The position numbers and the translations under genes are program-made. Shown piece by piece: positions 22,150-33,680 of a stretch of 64,000 nucleotides of DNA; the first letter of the stretch is position 1; every line of letters begins with the position of its first letter. The stretch is from Lindgomyces ingoldianus. Lineage: Eukaryota; Ascomycota; Dothideomycetes; Pleosporales; Lindgomycetaceae. The stretch lies in assembly GCF_010093535.1 (NCBI RefSeq), contig NW_022985168.1, forward strand, positions 1,390,537 to 1,454,536, read 5' to 3'. The notes beneath the pieces are model-generated. The model was given only the letters and a program-made list of their open reading frames with translations, searched no databases and was not told the DNA's origin.

Positions 22150-23736
22150 ACACCAGCCTCTTTCCTAAGCCAGTCACTGTACATACAAACAATTTATCCA
22201 GCATCTCTTGATCGCACAAGTCCAATGATCAGGTTGGTATTAGCCAACACGTGGTTTCGTGTGCATTTGTTTCGGGCTGCTAGCCTTCTCTAACGAATCA
22301 CGTCGGTTAAGGTCCCCGAGCTAGCATTTAGCTCTAAACAAACTCCTCAAGTTTGGGCGCACATTTAAGCTACGTCGGTGACATGCGTCTATCTAAAATG
22401 GTGAGACTGGAGCGACTAAAGAGTTTGAATTATTCCCCGCACCAATTGACTCGGGATTTTCTGGGCAATGTGCACCGGTGGCTGGAACTGCGAAACATGG
22501 GACATGTGCGGGTGTCAGGGTCCTGTACGCAGCTGGATGCTTTAGAATTTGTGTGCGCATCTAGCCACCATTCAGAAACGCTTGTGGTGGAAGACCCCTG
22601 TCCTTTGCCTTCCCCAAAGGTGCATGCTCGAACATTTGATATGCGGGGGAAGGACGCCCTTTTTTGCTCATGATAGCTGCACAAGTCCCGCCGATTGTCC
22701 AAATGCTAGGCAAGATGAGAGGAAGCCTCGTTGACCTCTCAGTGTCTTTGCCAGTAGTTTGCCCACCGTCATTCCGTGGGTGAATGCTCTTCACGCCCGG
22801 CTTAAGCAGATGACCCAGAAGATTGCAAGATCAGAAGATTGCAAGATCAGAAGATTGCAAGATCAGAAGATTGCAAGATCAGAAGATTGCAAGATCAGAA
22901 GATTGCAAGATCCCGGGATCTGGGCGAGAAAAGGGCGGAGACTGATTTGTTTTGGGGTGGGAGCTACCCAGATCCATCTGGGGGCTGCTGACATTTGCGG
23001 GTTCCATCGGTAGAGGCTCACCCCAACAGGAGACTGGAAGCAGTGTGCTCACAAGGACTCTTCAGAGCGTCGTGCGAAGGGGCAAAGTGGGAGGCAAGAC
23101 GAGGGTTGTACCCTGCATGGAGCAGAGCGAGTCACAGACGAAGAAAACCCGATCTGCGCTACGCTGGATGAGCCGTGCCGGAAGGTGATTGATGCGGAGC
23201 GCTTGCAGGCGTATCTGCAGCATTTGGAAAGCTCCATCTAACAGTTCCAGCTCTGTGACTCAGAGCGGTGAGCGTGGTCGACCCGGCAAAGCTTGATCCG
23301 AACGGTGAACACCCTAGGGAACTGCACATATGAAGGGGCGACCTGCTTCACTTCTGTGAGTCGCGAGATCGTTTGACAGGTGAAAAGGCCAACCTCCCGT
23401 CCTCCCCCCCCCGCCAGATTGGAAGATTGCCGCAGCCAAGTCGGCTAGCCGAGCGTTTGGTGGCCCGTGCATCTTGAATTACATCATCTGCGCTTACCGT
23501 TTCCATATCGCGTGAACAGTGCTCAACAGTGCTCACCATCTGCACTCAGTCAAGTGGCGCCTCATCTTTCAACGCCGCTCACCTTCCCGCTCCTCAAACT
23601 TTTGTTTGTTTACCCGTCCGCACGCCCCTAGGCTTCGTCTTTCTCAATGTCTCCTGCATCCCACCCCTGACCAATTGCCCGAACACCCTCTTATGAGAAA
23701 CTCTTCACCACAACTCGGAGCTCTTGGTGGTTGGCC
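22150..23736. other. gene-free upstream region of the ABC transporter
   Basis: 1.6 kb with no defendable gene; frames up to 106 codons are domain-free. It contains the six-copy 16-bp minisatellite at 22817-22912 and a C-rich tract near 23400-23415. The last 250 bases are C/T-rich with CTCACCATCTGCACTCA-like leader sequence. It presumably holds the promoter of the ABCC gene. Confidence 0.4.
22817..22912. repeat. 16-bp minisatellite, six exact copies
   Basis: Six head-to-tail perfect copies of AGAAGATTGCAAGATC. There are no spacers, so this is not a CRISPR. The unit length is not a multiple of three and it lies in non-coding DNA. Perfect identity suggests recent expansion by slippage or unequal exchange. 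Each unit contains GATTGCAAGATC, which is partly palindromic (GATnnnnnnATC). Confidence 0.95.
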
Positions 23737-26700
23737 ATGGTCGCCCATTGCAAAGCCCCGATATGGGGTGCCGATGATTTTTCACCCTGCTTCGAGCACG
23801 AGTAGGTTCTGTTCTCCTCCGCTCTTACTATTATTGCTGACACAAAAACTTATCTGCAGCTATCTTCAAACACTATTCCCCCTCATCGTCTGCGGGGTGT
23901 CCCTCTTTTATCTTTCGATACAGGTTTACTACGCAGCCAAAAAGTCAAAACGCTACCATGCATATACTGCCCTGGGCGACATCCAGCATGGTTGGTCGCC
24001 ACGCACCCCGCAGTACAATGACGACGACGGGAGCAATACTGAAGAAGACGATGAGTTCGAGCGCAGCGAGCACCTTGCTCTCCACCCGACCATCAGTCGA
24101 CAGACCATGTCAACCATGGCCGTAAATAAACCGCGAGGCGAGGTTACAGTGGTGGTGCTGGAAGAGCTGGCTGTGCTGGCGGAGCTGGGCGTACATGCTG
24201 CCGTGTTCTTCACGGAAGCGTGGGGCCACAAGGGCCGGACGGCGGCCATTTCGAGCATCGCCGTTTGGACATACATCGCCACCCTAGCGTCGTTACGACT
24301 GCTCTTTTCGAGCACCCACAAGTGGTCCTTTCCCCGATTGTGGTATCACACTGCCTTCATTTACGGCTTCCAGTGGTGTTTCGCAATCCTCATCTTTCGT
24401 TCTGCCATCATACATCCTCGGTCAACCCTTTCTCAAAAGTTTGCAATCGTGGATTTTGCCTTGATAACGCTCCTTCTTACCATTGCATTGACCTCTCGAA
24501 AGGGCAACAAGGCGGTTGAATTGGAGTACGAAGGGGACATTGAACCGGCCCGAGAACCCATCGCTAGCGTTCTCTCACTTGCTACGTTTGGATGGGTGGA
24601 TGCTATTGTATGGAAAGGATTCAGGAAAACATACGAGCTTGACGATGTGTGGAATCTACCTCCAAGAGACAAGGCAGGGGCCGTGATCGCGAACTATCGA
24701 CAAGTGAAGAAGACTTCAATATTGGCTTGGCACCTCCTGAAATATTTCAAAAGAGGGCTCTTGATTCAAGCTAGCTGGGCGGTCCTATCTGGATTCCTTA
24801 CTTTTGCGCCTACACTCCTCCTCAAAGCGATTCTAGAATATGTGGAAGAGCCCGAGCTCACTCCGAAAAACGCTGCATGGTTCTATGTCATTCTCCTCTT
24901 CGTTTCAGGGTGCGCCTCCGCTCTCGCTGACGGACAGGCGTTGTGGCTGGGTCGGAAAATCTGCATTCGGCTGCGTGCTGTCATTATTGGCGAGATCTAC
25001 GCGAAGGCGTTGAAGCGAAGGGTATGCACAGGTGCAGAGAAGGTTCTGGGTGAGGAGAGAAAGAAGTCGGAGGATAACAACGAACTCGGACGCCTCAAGC
25101 GAATGATGACTTTTGGACGGAAAAAGAAAAAAGCAACGGAGGGTCCAAAGCAGGAGGAAGCGCCGAAGCCGGAATCCGATTCTCAAGTTACCACTGGGGC
25201 GATCATCAATCTCATGGCCGTGGATGCATTTAAGGTCAGCGAAATTTGTGCATATCTTCACTTCCTGTGGGCAAACACTCCTGTTCAAGTCATCGTAGCT
25301 GTCGCTCTTCTCTATCGTATCCTTGGTTACAGCTCGATTGCGGGTGTTGGAATGATGGTCGTGCTGTTGCCCATCAATCTCTACGTTTCAAAGCAATTTG
25401 CTAAAATCCAGAAACTGATTCTGGCCGCTACTGATGCAAGAATACACACGACCAATGAGGTCCTAAGCAATATCCGCATTATCAAGTACTTTGCTTGGGA
25501 GCAGCGCTTCATCGGCCAAGTGAATGAAAAAAGGTATACCGAACTTAAGTATCTGAGGCGAAGATATATTCTCTGGGCTTTTGCAGCGACCATCTGGTCT
25601 GGGTCGCCTGTTTTGATTACTTTTCTGTCATTCCTGGTATACACCAAAGTCGAGAAGAAGGATCTCATTCCGTCCGTCGCATTTACCGCCCTTTCACTCT
25701 TTCAGATCCTTAGGATTCCCCTCGATCAGCTCGCGGACATGGTTGCACACGTTCAGGAATCAAAAGTATCTGTAGATCGTATCGAGGAGTATTTAAATGA
25801 GCCGGAAACTGACAAGTACTCACAACTTGTGACACATAAAAAGGACGACAATGGCGAGCCTATCATTGGATTCGAAAACGGCACCTTTGCCTGGGGCGGA
25901 AAAGACATGCAAGACAAAGCTACGGCTGAAGCATTCAAGCTCATGGATCTTGATATCAAGTTCAAAGTGGGAGAGCTCAATGTTGTGGTTGGCCCTACTG
26001 GATGTGGAAAGACTTCACTCCTCATGGCTCTCCTTGGCGAGATGACCAAACTGAAAGGAGATGTGTACCTGCCGGGAGGCAGTAGCCGAGAAGATCTTAA
26101 GATTGACCCTGAGACCGGTCTGACAGAGAGCATCGCTTACTGTGCCCAACAACCTTGGCTCGTTAACGGCACTGTTAAGGAAAATATTGTCTTCGCAAGT
26201 GCGTGGGATGCGAAGAGGTACAAGGATGTCCTCGTGGCTTGCTCCCTGCAACGAGATCTCGAAATCCTTGATGCAGGTGATCAGACCATCGTAGGCGAGA
26301 AAGGTGTCACTCTATCGGGAGGCCAGAAGCAGCGCATATCCCTTGCCCGTGCGTTATATTGCAAGGCTCGCCACGTCCTTCTCGACGATGTTCTCAGCGC
26401 TGTCGACTCTCACACCGCCAAGTGGATCTTCGATCAGGCTCTCCTGGGCCCACTCATGTACGACCGAACCGCCATTCTCGTTACACACAACGTCGGACTT
26501 TGCCTTCCTCACTCCGAATTTGCCGTGGTTCTGGACAATGGCAGGATTACTGCCCAAGGTACACCAACCGAAGTGATAAACTCCGGAAAGCTTACCGAAG
26601 ACCTTTCTAAGTCCGGACCGGTTTCACGAGGCCCATCGAGAGTTCCATCGCGAGTTCCGTCTGATGTCGGTGGCGAAGAAGCAGTAGGTGAAGTTAGTAG

Positions 26701-29053
26701 TGCGAATGGAAATGCGAACGGCAACACAAACGGTTTAGCTGATCCCAAGAAAATACCAACAAGCAATACCCAGGGGGAAACCAAGGCCGAGGGAGGTGTT
26801 AAGCTTAGTCTCATCATCATGTATCTCCGAGCAATGGGCCCGTGGTATTACTGGATTGGCGCATCATTCGTCTTCGCTGCACAACAAGGCTCTTCAGTCG
26901 CCACCAACGTTTGGATTAGGACGTGGGCAAATGCGTATGCAGAGAAGCGTGTTCAGTACTTAGGATACCATCACCGAACCCCAGTCACTCATGCTCCTGC
27001 ACTTAGCGGTCTAGGAACTTGTCTATCTAGTGGTACTTGCAGTTGGAACATTCCGTTCCTTTCTCAACCCGGCCGTGAACATCACGGATACAACCTGATG
27101 GATGCTGGCTTCACGACCACGAATTCCGAAGTCGACTCCGGGTATTTCCTTGCTGTCTACGCTATCCTTGGGCTCGTTTTCATGTTCATTACCTTCCTTC
27201 GAGAAGGATTTCTTTTCGGAGGGTCTCTCGCTGCATCCTACAGGGTCCACCAGAAGCTTATTGAAGCTGTTACTCACGCCAAATTCCGATTTTTCGATCA
27301 GACGCCGCTCGGCCAGCTTATGAACCGATTCTCTAAGGACATTGAATCAGTGGACCAGGAAGTTGCTCCCGTCGCCATAGGTGTTGTCCACTGTCTTGCC
27401 TCGATCATTACCATCGTTATTCTAATTTCCGTCATCACTCCTGGCTTCCTGATTGCTGGCGTATTCATTACTGTTCTTTACACTCTAATTGGGCGATTCT
27501 ATATTAATTCCTCGAGAGATTTAAAGCGCTTGGAGTCTGTTCACCGAAGCCCTCTGTATCAGCAATTTGGAGAGACCCTATCCGGCATGACGACGATACG
27601 AGCTTACGGAGACCAGAGAAGGTTTATCCGCGAGAACGTCCACAAGATCAATACTCAGCATAGACCCTTCATCTACCTTTGGGCTGCTAACCGATGGTTG
27701 GCCTTCCGCGTAGATGTTGTTGGCGCAATGGTCTCATTTTTCGCTGGTGTCTTCGTGGTTCGTAATGTCGGGGTCATTGATGCCGGCGCGGCTGGTCTAG
27801 CCCTGACCTATGCCGTCACATTCACCGAGAATGTGTTGTGGTTTGTTAGACTCTACTCCGCCAATGAGCAGAATATGAACTCGGTCGAGCGTATCAAGGA
27901 GTATCTTGACGTAGAACAAGAGGCTGCTCCCATTGTTGAGGATAATCGGCCGCCATCCAATTGGCCAGCTCACGGCGCTGTTGAATTTATCGGCTACAGC
28001 ACGAGATACAGGCCAGATTTTGATCTGGTCTTGAAGAAAATCACGTTCAAGATCCGCCCTGGTGAGAAGGTTGGCGTCGTGGGACGTACTGGTGCAGGAA
28101 AGAGTTCACTTGCGTTAGCGCTTTTCCGTGCTTTGGAGGCGGAAGAGGGCAAGATTCTTGTTGACGATGTTGATGTTGGATTAATTGGTCTACAAGATCT
28201 GCGAGAGAATATCGTCATGGTTCCGCAAGATCCAACTCTCTTTACTGGCACTATCCGCAGCAACCTCGACCCCTTCTCGCTCTTCACCGACGAAGAGATC
28301 TACACTGCCCTCCGGGAAGTACATCTCATATCCACGATCTCAGAAGCCAATTCCGTAGCCACTAGCCCCGAAGGACCTAGCACACCACGCGCTATTGAGA
28401 TCCCCGAACCCGTTATGTCCGCCGCTGCCGCCAACGCCGACGTCAAAGCTAGCGTCCCCGCCTCAACCACCAATCCAGGCTCCATCCTCGGAAATTCACA
28501 GTTCAGTCGTGGCGAAACCATCGACGATGCCGTCATCACCATGCCCAACGGCAACCCCACTGCAGTCCCCGGCCCAGCAACTATACAAGGCACCATGCAA
28601 GCCGACAACAAAAACGCGTTCCGCAACCTTAATTCTCCAGTCTCAGAATCGGGCTCTAATCTCTCGCAAGGCCAGCGGCAACTCCTTTGTCTAGCGCGCG
28701 CATTACTGAAAGCGCCGAAAGTGTTACTAATGGATGAAGCGACTGCTAGTATTGATTACGCGACCGATGCAAAGATTCAGGAGACGATAAGGGAGATAAG
28801 GAATACGACGATTACGATTGCGCATCGGTTGCAGACAATTATTGATTATGATAAAGTGTTGTTGTTAGACAAAGGTGAGGTGGTGGAGTTTGGGGATCCC
28901 TGGGATTTAGTGAGGAGGGAGGGAGGGAGCTTTAGGGCGATGTGTGAAACGAGTGGGGAGTTGCAGAGTTTGGAGAGGGAAGCGAAGAAGGCTTTTGATG
29001 AGAGGCAGCCGAAATTGGTGGAGGTAGAGGGAGACAGGGAGAGAAGGGAGTAA
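23737..29053 (+). CDS. full-length ABCC (MRP-type) ABC transporter
   Basis: ATP-driven exporter, probably vacuolar or plasma membrane, of the Ybt1/Bpt1/Ycf1 kind that handles glutathione conjugates, bile acids or drugs; the substrate is unknown. Exon 1 (23737-23801) starts MVAHCKAPIWGADDFSPCFEHD, and a 58-bp intron leads into YLQTLFPLIVCG; upstream frames are not coding. Total 1752 residues. Order: TMD0 (about 1-300), TMD1, NBD1 with Walker A GPTGCGKTS (~733) and signature LSGGQKQ, TMD2, NBD2 with Walker A GRTGAGKSS (~1430) and signature LSQGQRQ. NBD1's Walker B ends LLDDVLSAVD, with Asp where NBD2 has the catalytic Glu (LLMDEATASID), the asymmetric ATP-site pattern typical of ABCC. A basic/charged insert (KKKKATEGPKQEEAPK) lies in TMD1, and about 100 extra residues, rich in A/S/P/N, split NBD2 before its signature. 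Confidence 0.93.
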
Positions 29054-29882
29054 TGTCTTACTTCCGAGAGTTGAGATCTGAGTGATCTTTCTTGGGTTGA
29101 CAGGCTTGGTATTCATTTCTATTGCACATTTTCTTTCTGTAGGGGACAGCAAACTTCTGTTCTAGAAGTTGCAAGGCGGAGTGGATAGGCCTTGTAGCCA
29201 GCCTGTTGTGGAGTAGAAGATCAGCTGTAGATAGAGACAGCGTAAAGGCCAGCTCCTTGGCTCCGACTTGGAACTTGTTTATAGCCATGGTCTTTTTTTC
29301 TTCTTGTCTTGTTTGATTTTGGTTTGATTTTGTTCGTTTTATTTCTTCACTTGGGTGGCTTTTTGAAGACTTGAAGGTAGGCAACTATAACGATTGCTAC
29401 GGGCGTTGAGAGGGGTATTAGGGAAGGTAGGATATAGAAACATTGGTATACCTGCAAAGAGATGTGCTCTGAGGTATTGTACTTGTGGTTTGGAGACTGA
29501 CGTTGTCGTGCGAGGAGTGATTGAGTTGTCGGTCCGAGTTGGATGGTTGCCGGTTGGTGTTCACAAGCATTTCGGGTCAATGTGTATCCACGTACATGAC
29601 GGGACTAAGATCCGTGGTGAGATAATGGCACGACTTTTGCGAATGCATTTCTGTATATGGTGTGATTCGGTTTCCTCTATCTTTGTGGAATTCCCAAGGT
29701 CAGTGGCTGGTGCGACGCTCAGTCAACAACGCCTCCTGCGCCACAGCTCAGCCTCGCCATCCACTCACTGCACTGAAGGCACCGACAAGTTGAAATACTG
29801 ACTCTTAAGCCATTCCTTTGTTCGGTGCCCTCATCGACACTTCTCACACGTTACACATCATATTCGTCCTGCCTCTGAAGCA
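29054..29882. other. gap between ABC transporter and orphan gene
   Basis: Just over 800 bp. Short frames (78-135 codons) exist on both strands, including a minus-strand one at 29347-29580 ending in one membrane-like helix (STPVAIVIVAYLQVFKKP), but nothing is recognised and no splice model supports them. The last 100 bases are a C/T-rich leader (CACACGTTACACATCAT) for the next gene. Confidence 0.35.
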
Positions 29883-30522
29883 ATGACCCGGCGAACGCAA
29901 CATCGTCGCCGCATCATCGAAGGCAGCATCTACACGGTGCGCTCCGCAGCGGACTGCACAGCCTTCGGAATCGAGACGAACATCACAAACAAAGCACGCG
30001 GTCACATGGTCTTAGTTCTTGGTCCAAAGCTTGGGCATGCCAATTGTTGGAGAATCATGACTGTAAGTACCAGTGCCATTACCACGCCTACCGCAATCCG
30101 TCTATCTACGACGAAGACTAAGCCTATGCCATCCCGAGATAACATCATCCTTGAAAGACCTCATCTCAGAAAACGACCACCTCTCCAACTTCATCCCGTT
30201 CGATCCAACCCCCAAGAAGCGGTTTCCTATGCAGTTGAAACTTGCCAATGTCACTGGGCTACCAGGATTGATTGTACAGTTCGATTATCCTTCATATCTT
30301 AGGATCGATGAGGAGTACTACATTCATAGCGATGGATTGGAAGAGGCCTTGGACAGATCCACGGGGTACCATTATCGCATCCTTACGAGTGGCGCACGTG
30401 GACTTAAGGCGTTGAACATGCATTTGAAGCGCAGGATGGGGGCTAATGGTACTGGAGAGGCGGGAGATGGTGGGTGGGTGCAAGATCTCATGGGAATGGA
30501 AAGGTTGGCGATTTCTCGATGA
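29883..30522 (+). CDS. hypothetical protein, 187 residues
   Basis: Not recognised. Two exons, 29883-30062 and 30139-30522, with a 76-bp intron (donor GTAAGT, branch GACTAAG) that closes in phase 0. The N-terminus is very basic (MTRRTQHRRRIIEG). The middle contains GHMVLVLGPKLGHANCWRI, and the second exon has LANVTGLPGLIVQFDYPSYLR and an acidic region IDEEYYIHSDGLEEAL. The C-terminus has a basic MHLKRRMG followed by glycine-rich sequence. There is no signal peptide or membrane span. Coding nature is supported by the long second frame, the good splice sites and balanced codon use; conservation is unknown. It stands at the edge of a 7-kb decay zone, so it could be a lineage-specific gene. Confidence 0.5.
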
Positions 30523-30929
30523 TATATGACTCCAAATATCGGCTTTGAGTCTAAATGCCCCTGGGAGTCTCGTGCTATTTGGGATGACAATGTAATAGGC
30601 CCCCATCCACGGCTGAATGCTTTACATTCTAGGGATATGTGGAGTGGATCAAGTTAGTGAGCAGGGTTAAGTACGCTTACACACCTAGACATATGGGAAG
30701 AAAGGGGTAGATCATCTTTCCCAATTCAGCCACTACAACAATCCAAATCCAAGTACATCCATTATCTCGAATCGTCCTTCTGCCTTTGTCACAAGTAAAA
30801 AGGAGAAGAAGGCCAGAACCAGACCGGCAGCAACACCAAATCTATACAAAATCTATACAAATGCACCCCCAATTCCAGTGCACGATCTTGACCCTCCATT
30901 TCAAATCCTGCGCCTCACTAAAGTTAACT
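30523..30929. other. gap before the AAA-ATPase relic
   Basis: About 400 bp with no recognised feature; it has a short direct repeat CAAATCTATACAAAATCTATACAAATG near 30837-30863. Confidence 0.3.
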
Positions 30930-31800
30930 TCAAAATCCTTTAGCGCCTCTAGTCCCACCGTGATGTCCTCCGGCTGCACCTCTCATTGCGTTAACAGCAA
31001 GTGCATATGCCATGCGGCGATATTCTGGATTTAGCGCTCTGATTTCCTCCTTGGCCACCGTGTCTAGAAACTTATTGTTCACCCATCGTAGCTGGTACTC
31101 GGAAAAGCCCTTCTTGATGAAGTTTTCCCAGATGCGGCGGCGAGCTTGCGGGTTGAGACGAGGGTTGGAGAGGGAGAGGTAGATACGGGATTTGAAGGCT
31201 TGGTCGATGGAGCCGACAAGGTTGGTGGTGAGAGATATTATACCTTCGAGGTTTCCGAGGGTTCAGGCGAGCATTAGGGGAAATTTGGGGCTAGAAAGTA
31301 TATCGTTGTTTGTGAAGTGAAGGAAAAGGGATATGTGGAGCGTCTAGGGAGAATACTAGACACGAGCTCGTTCAGCTTCAGTTCGTTGCTGCTTCTTTCT
31401 TCCATAAAATGTCTGCTTCGTTGATGAGCACAAGAGCTTTTTATTTAATGGTGAGTTGAAGAGATTGAGTGAAAGTTTTCTCGACCTTATCTCTCGCTAG
31501 CCCAAGATCACCGCGGCTAACTAATAGCATACAGAAGTCGACGAGTGAAATCTGCTATGCTTTCTATAATATAGTTACTAGGATCTCCCCTGGCCATGAA
31601 GATGTATTGGCTCACCCACGATAAGTGTCTTGCTAGTGCCTGGTTCTCCATGCAGAAGGATTATGAGGCCCTTTCCCTTCCTCCGGATGAGATTGTTGAA
31701 GTCGGAGCGAATTTGATATCACCTTGTACGAGAGATAGAATCAATTCTTCCATCCATTGGGGCAGCATGAGGCCCGAAAGCAGCATCGTCGTATATCGGC
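30930..31800 (-). pseudogene. decayed AAA-family ATPase
   Basis: The minus strand keeps a long readable 3' part (about 30930-31230): IDQAFKSRIYLSLSNPRL, ARRRIWENFIKKGFSEYQL, then a tail ending RGAKGF and a stop at 30930-30932. This is the C-terminal half of fungal AAA ATPases, whose motif before it, LTTN (sensor 1), is present as ISLTTNLVGS. Upstream pieces lie in shifting frames: a Walker-B-like ALVLINEADILWKKE near 31400-31440 (Asn instead of the usual Asp) and a Walker-A-like LLHGEPGTSKT near 31620-31660, where the invariant GTGKT is changed to GTSKT. Stops and at least two frameshifts separate them. Broken motifs plus frame loss argue for a pseudogene rather than unusual splicing. Confidence 0.7.
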
Positions 31801-32736
31801 TCTGTGAAGCTTGTGGGAGCACAGAGGTGAGAGGAACTGGATTGATTGCTAGAGGAGTGCACCTAGGGGTCTATATATGTGCAAAAAAAGGGTAAGTCTT
31901 AGCAACATAAGGCCATCGTGAGAATGCATGCGACTATCGTGTGAGCCATGCGTGGCTACTGCAAACAGGCTCTCTCATGAACGTTACTCCAATGAGCACC
32001 CATTTCCTTAGGATGAGCGTAAAACCATGGCAGAACGGTGTAAAGCAAGATAATTCTTCTTCAGGAAGTTCCAATGGTTCACCCTAGTTCGCCTGAAGGA
32101 GTCTTGCCTCATGTATGAAGTAATGTAGCTGACAGGGGAGGTAGGAGAATGGACTCCAAACTATTTGGCGTCAATCACAATACCATGCTGAATCTGGCCA
32201 ACAGTTCAGCCAGCAATAATTTAGAGAGCAATAAGAAGACATACAGAGACCATTTTTTCTACTTTAAACACATTGCTTCCCCTGAGTTTTGCAGGTTCAT
32301 CATGGTGGCGGAAATGATTGCTAGAGATATGCACTTCTCCCCTCTTAAGAGAATGCGCTGCTTGACGGTGTTATACTCTAGGCGGTGTCGAAAGAGAATA
32401 TTTGCAGGGTTTGCTAGTCTGCTCATTTAGGTGGTCCGCTTACTTATGAAACATGTTATACATAAAGCTAAGAAAGGGTTAAAGCTGTCTATATAATTAC
32501 TAGTAAGCTACTTCTAAACACCTAGCACTTATTTAAAGCGTAAAAAATATAATTATAGAATTTTAATAAGTTTAGCTTTTTAATAAGCAAAATTATATCT
32601 TAGCTAATAGCAATAAGCCTAAAAAACTTTTTATAACTAGAACTAGTAGCTAAGTAAAGTCGCTTAACGGATAGCATATAATATAGTGCTTGTATAAAAA
32701 ACAAGTTGCTTATTGTTACAGTTAACTAGGACATTC
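31801..32736. other. decayed, AT-rich sequence between ATPase relic and first LTR
   Basis: No gene supported. From about 32450 the sequence becomes strongly A/T-rich with many TAG/TAA, like the interior of the hAT element, suggesting RIP-mutated repeat DNA. A 93-codon frame at 32149-32430 shows no domain. Confidence 0.4.
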
Positions 32737-33099
32737 TGTTAAGACTCTAACCGCTTGTATGAACTTAGTGGTTGAAGACCTTTGGTAGATGCAAGGGGGT
32801 ATGGCTAGAGAGCTTGGATTAGTTCTCTAGGAAGATGTCTAACAAGAGTATTAGAGTAACTAATGTATTAAGCTAGTGATTTATAAGGTTAAACGTAGAA
32901 GTCCTGTAAGAAGATTTCTGCCTACTATATATATTCCTACTGATCACTCTGATCGTCGTCACGCTGGTAGGCACTATCACCGTGAGCGATAGTCTGGCAC
33001 GACTGCCACACTGCATCCGTGTGCAGTCCTTAGTTGGTTACTGGATTCTTGAGCTACTATCAGGCGTTCCTGGCGAGCCCTCTCCTTAGGATAATAACA
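32737..33099 (+). mobile_element. solo-LTR-like retrotransposon remnant, copy 1 (RIP-mutated)
   Basis: Begins TGTTAAGACTC and ends ATAATAACA, the TGTTA...TAACA inverted ends typical of LTRs. It is clearly homologous, in opposite orientation, to 33681-34122: shared blocks include GACTCTAACYGCTTG, the CTACTATATATATTCCT run and TCACTCTGAT. Compared with copy 2 it lacks about 55 bp in the middle and has many extra C-to-T and G-to-A changes (CTGGGAAG to CTAGGAAG), consistent with RIP. The flanking 5-mers (CATTC / CATGT) do not make a clean target duplication. Confidence 0.6.
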
Positions 33100-33680
33100 C
33101 ATGTCTCAGACTCCCCCGGAGAGCCCTTAGCCCGGCCTTAGGCACATGACGTCCTGTTACATACCCTAGTGCATATATATATCCTTTCCTAAACCCCTAA
33201 GTCTCCATAAGGATTTGTCTATTAATACTATCCTATACCTCCTTCTACGCTTCATGCTTCCTGCACACAGTACTCTCACACTTAATAAACAAATGTTATA
33301 AGTTAGTTAAAATGTTAATAAAGTGTAATTAAAGTAGAAAAGTTATAAAAATAATATATAACTATAGCTAAGTAACAAAAAAACCTGAATAGTTAGTAAA
33401 AAAGTGCATAAAAAGATCCTGTAAGGTTTCCTTGTCTATGAGACACGTTAATAGATTATTATTTTTTAGTGTTAAAATCTTTAGCCTGAATAAATACTTA
33501 AACTAGTTAGTAACTACTTCTTAGTGTCTTTATAACTATATTACCTATATTTCTTACAGCTCTGTTAGGCAAATAGGCATCTCCGGACACTCTATGGTGT
33601 TGACTTTATGTCAAGCGCAGCAGCGCCATTTCTCCCCTTCTCTTTTCTCTTGTTTACCTCCCTTATTCTTCATTCCCTAC
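33100..33680. other. AT-rich spacer between the two LTR-like copies
   Basis: 580 bp. 33100-33260 is mixed sequence; 33280-33560 is very A/T-rich with no open frame. No gene or internal retrotransposon domain could be read, so the two LTRs are not shown to bound a single element, and their opposite orientation argues against that. Confidence 0.45.

Noticed and set aside
22817..22912. Regular repeats resembling a CRISPR array
   Set aside because: The 16-bp units are directly adjacent with no spacers, and the genome is eukaryotic; it is a minisatellite.
23519..23736. Upstream extension of the ABC transporter frame
   Set aside because: The conserved N-terminus uses a different frame from the Met at 23737 and an intron at 23802; the longer frame only reads through leader and intron.
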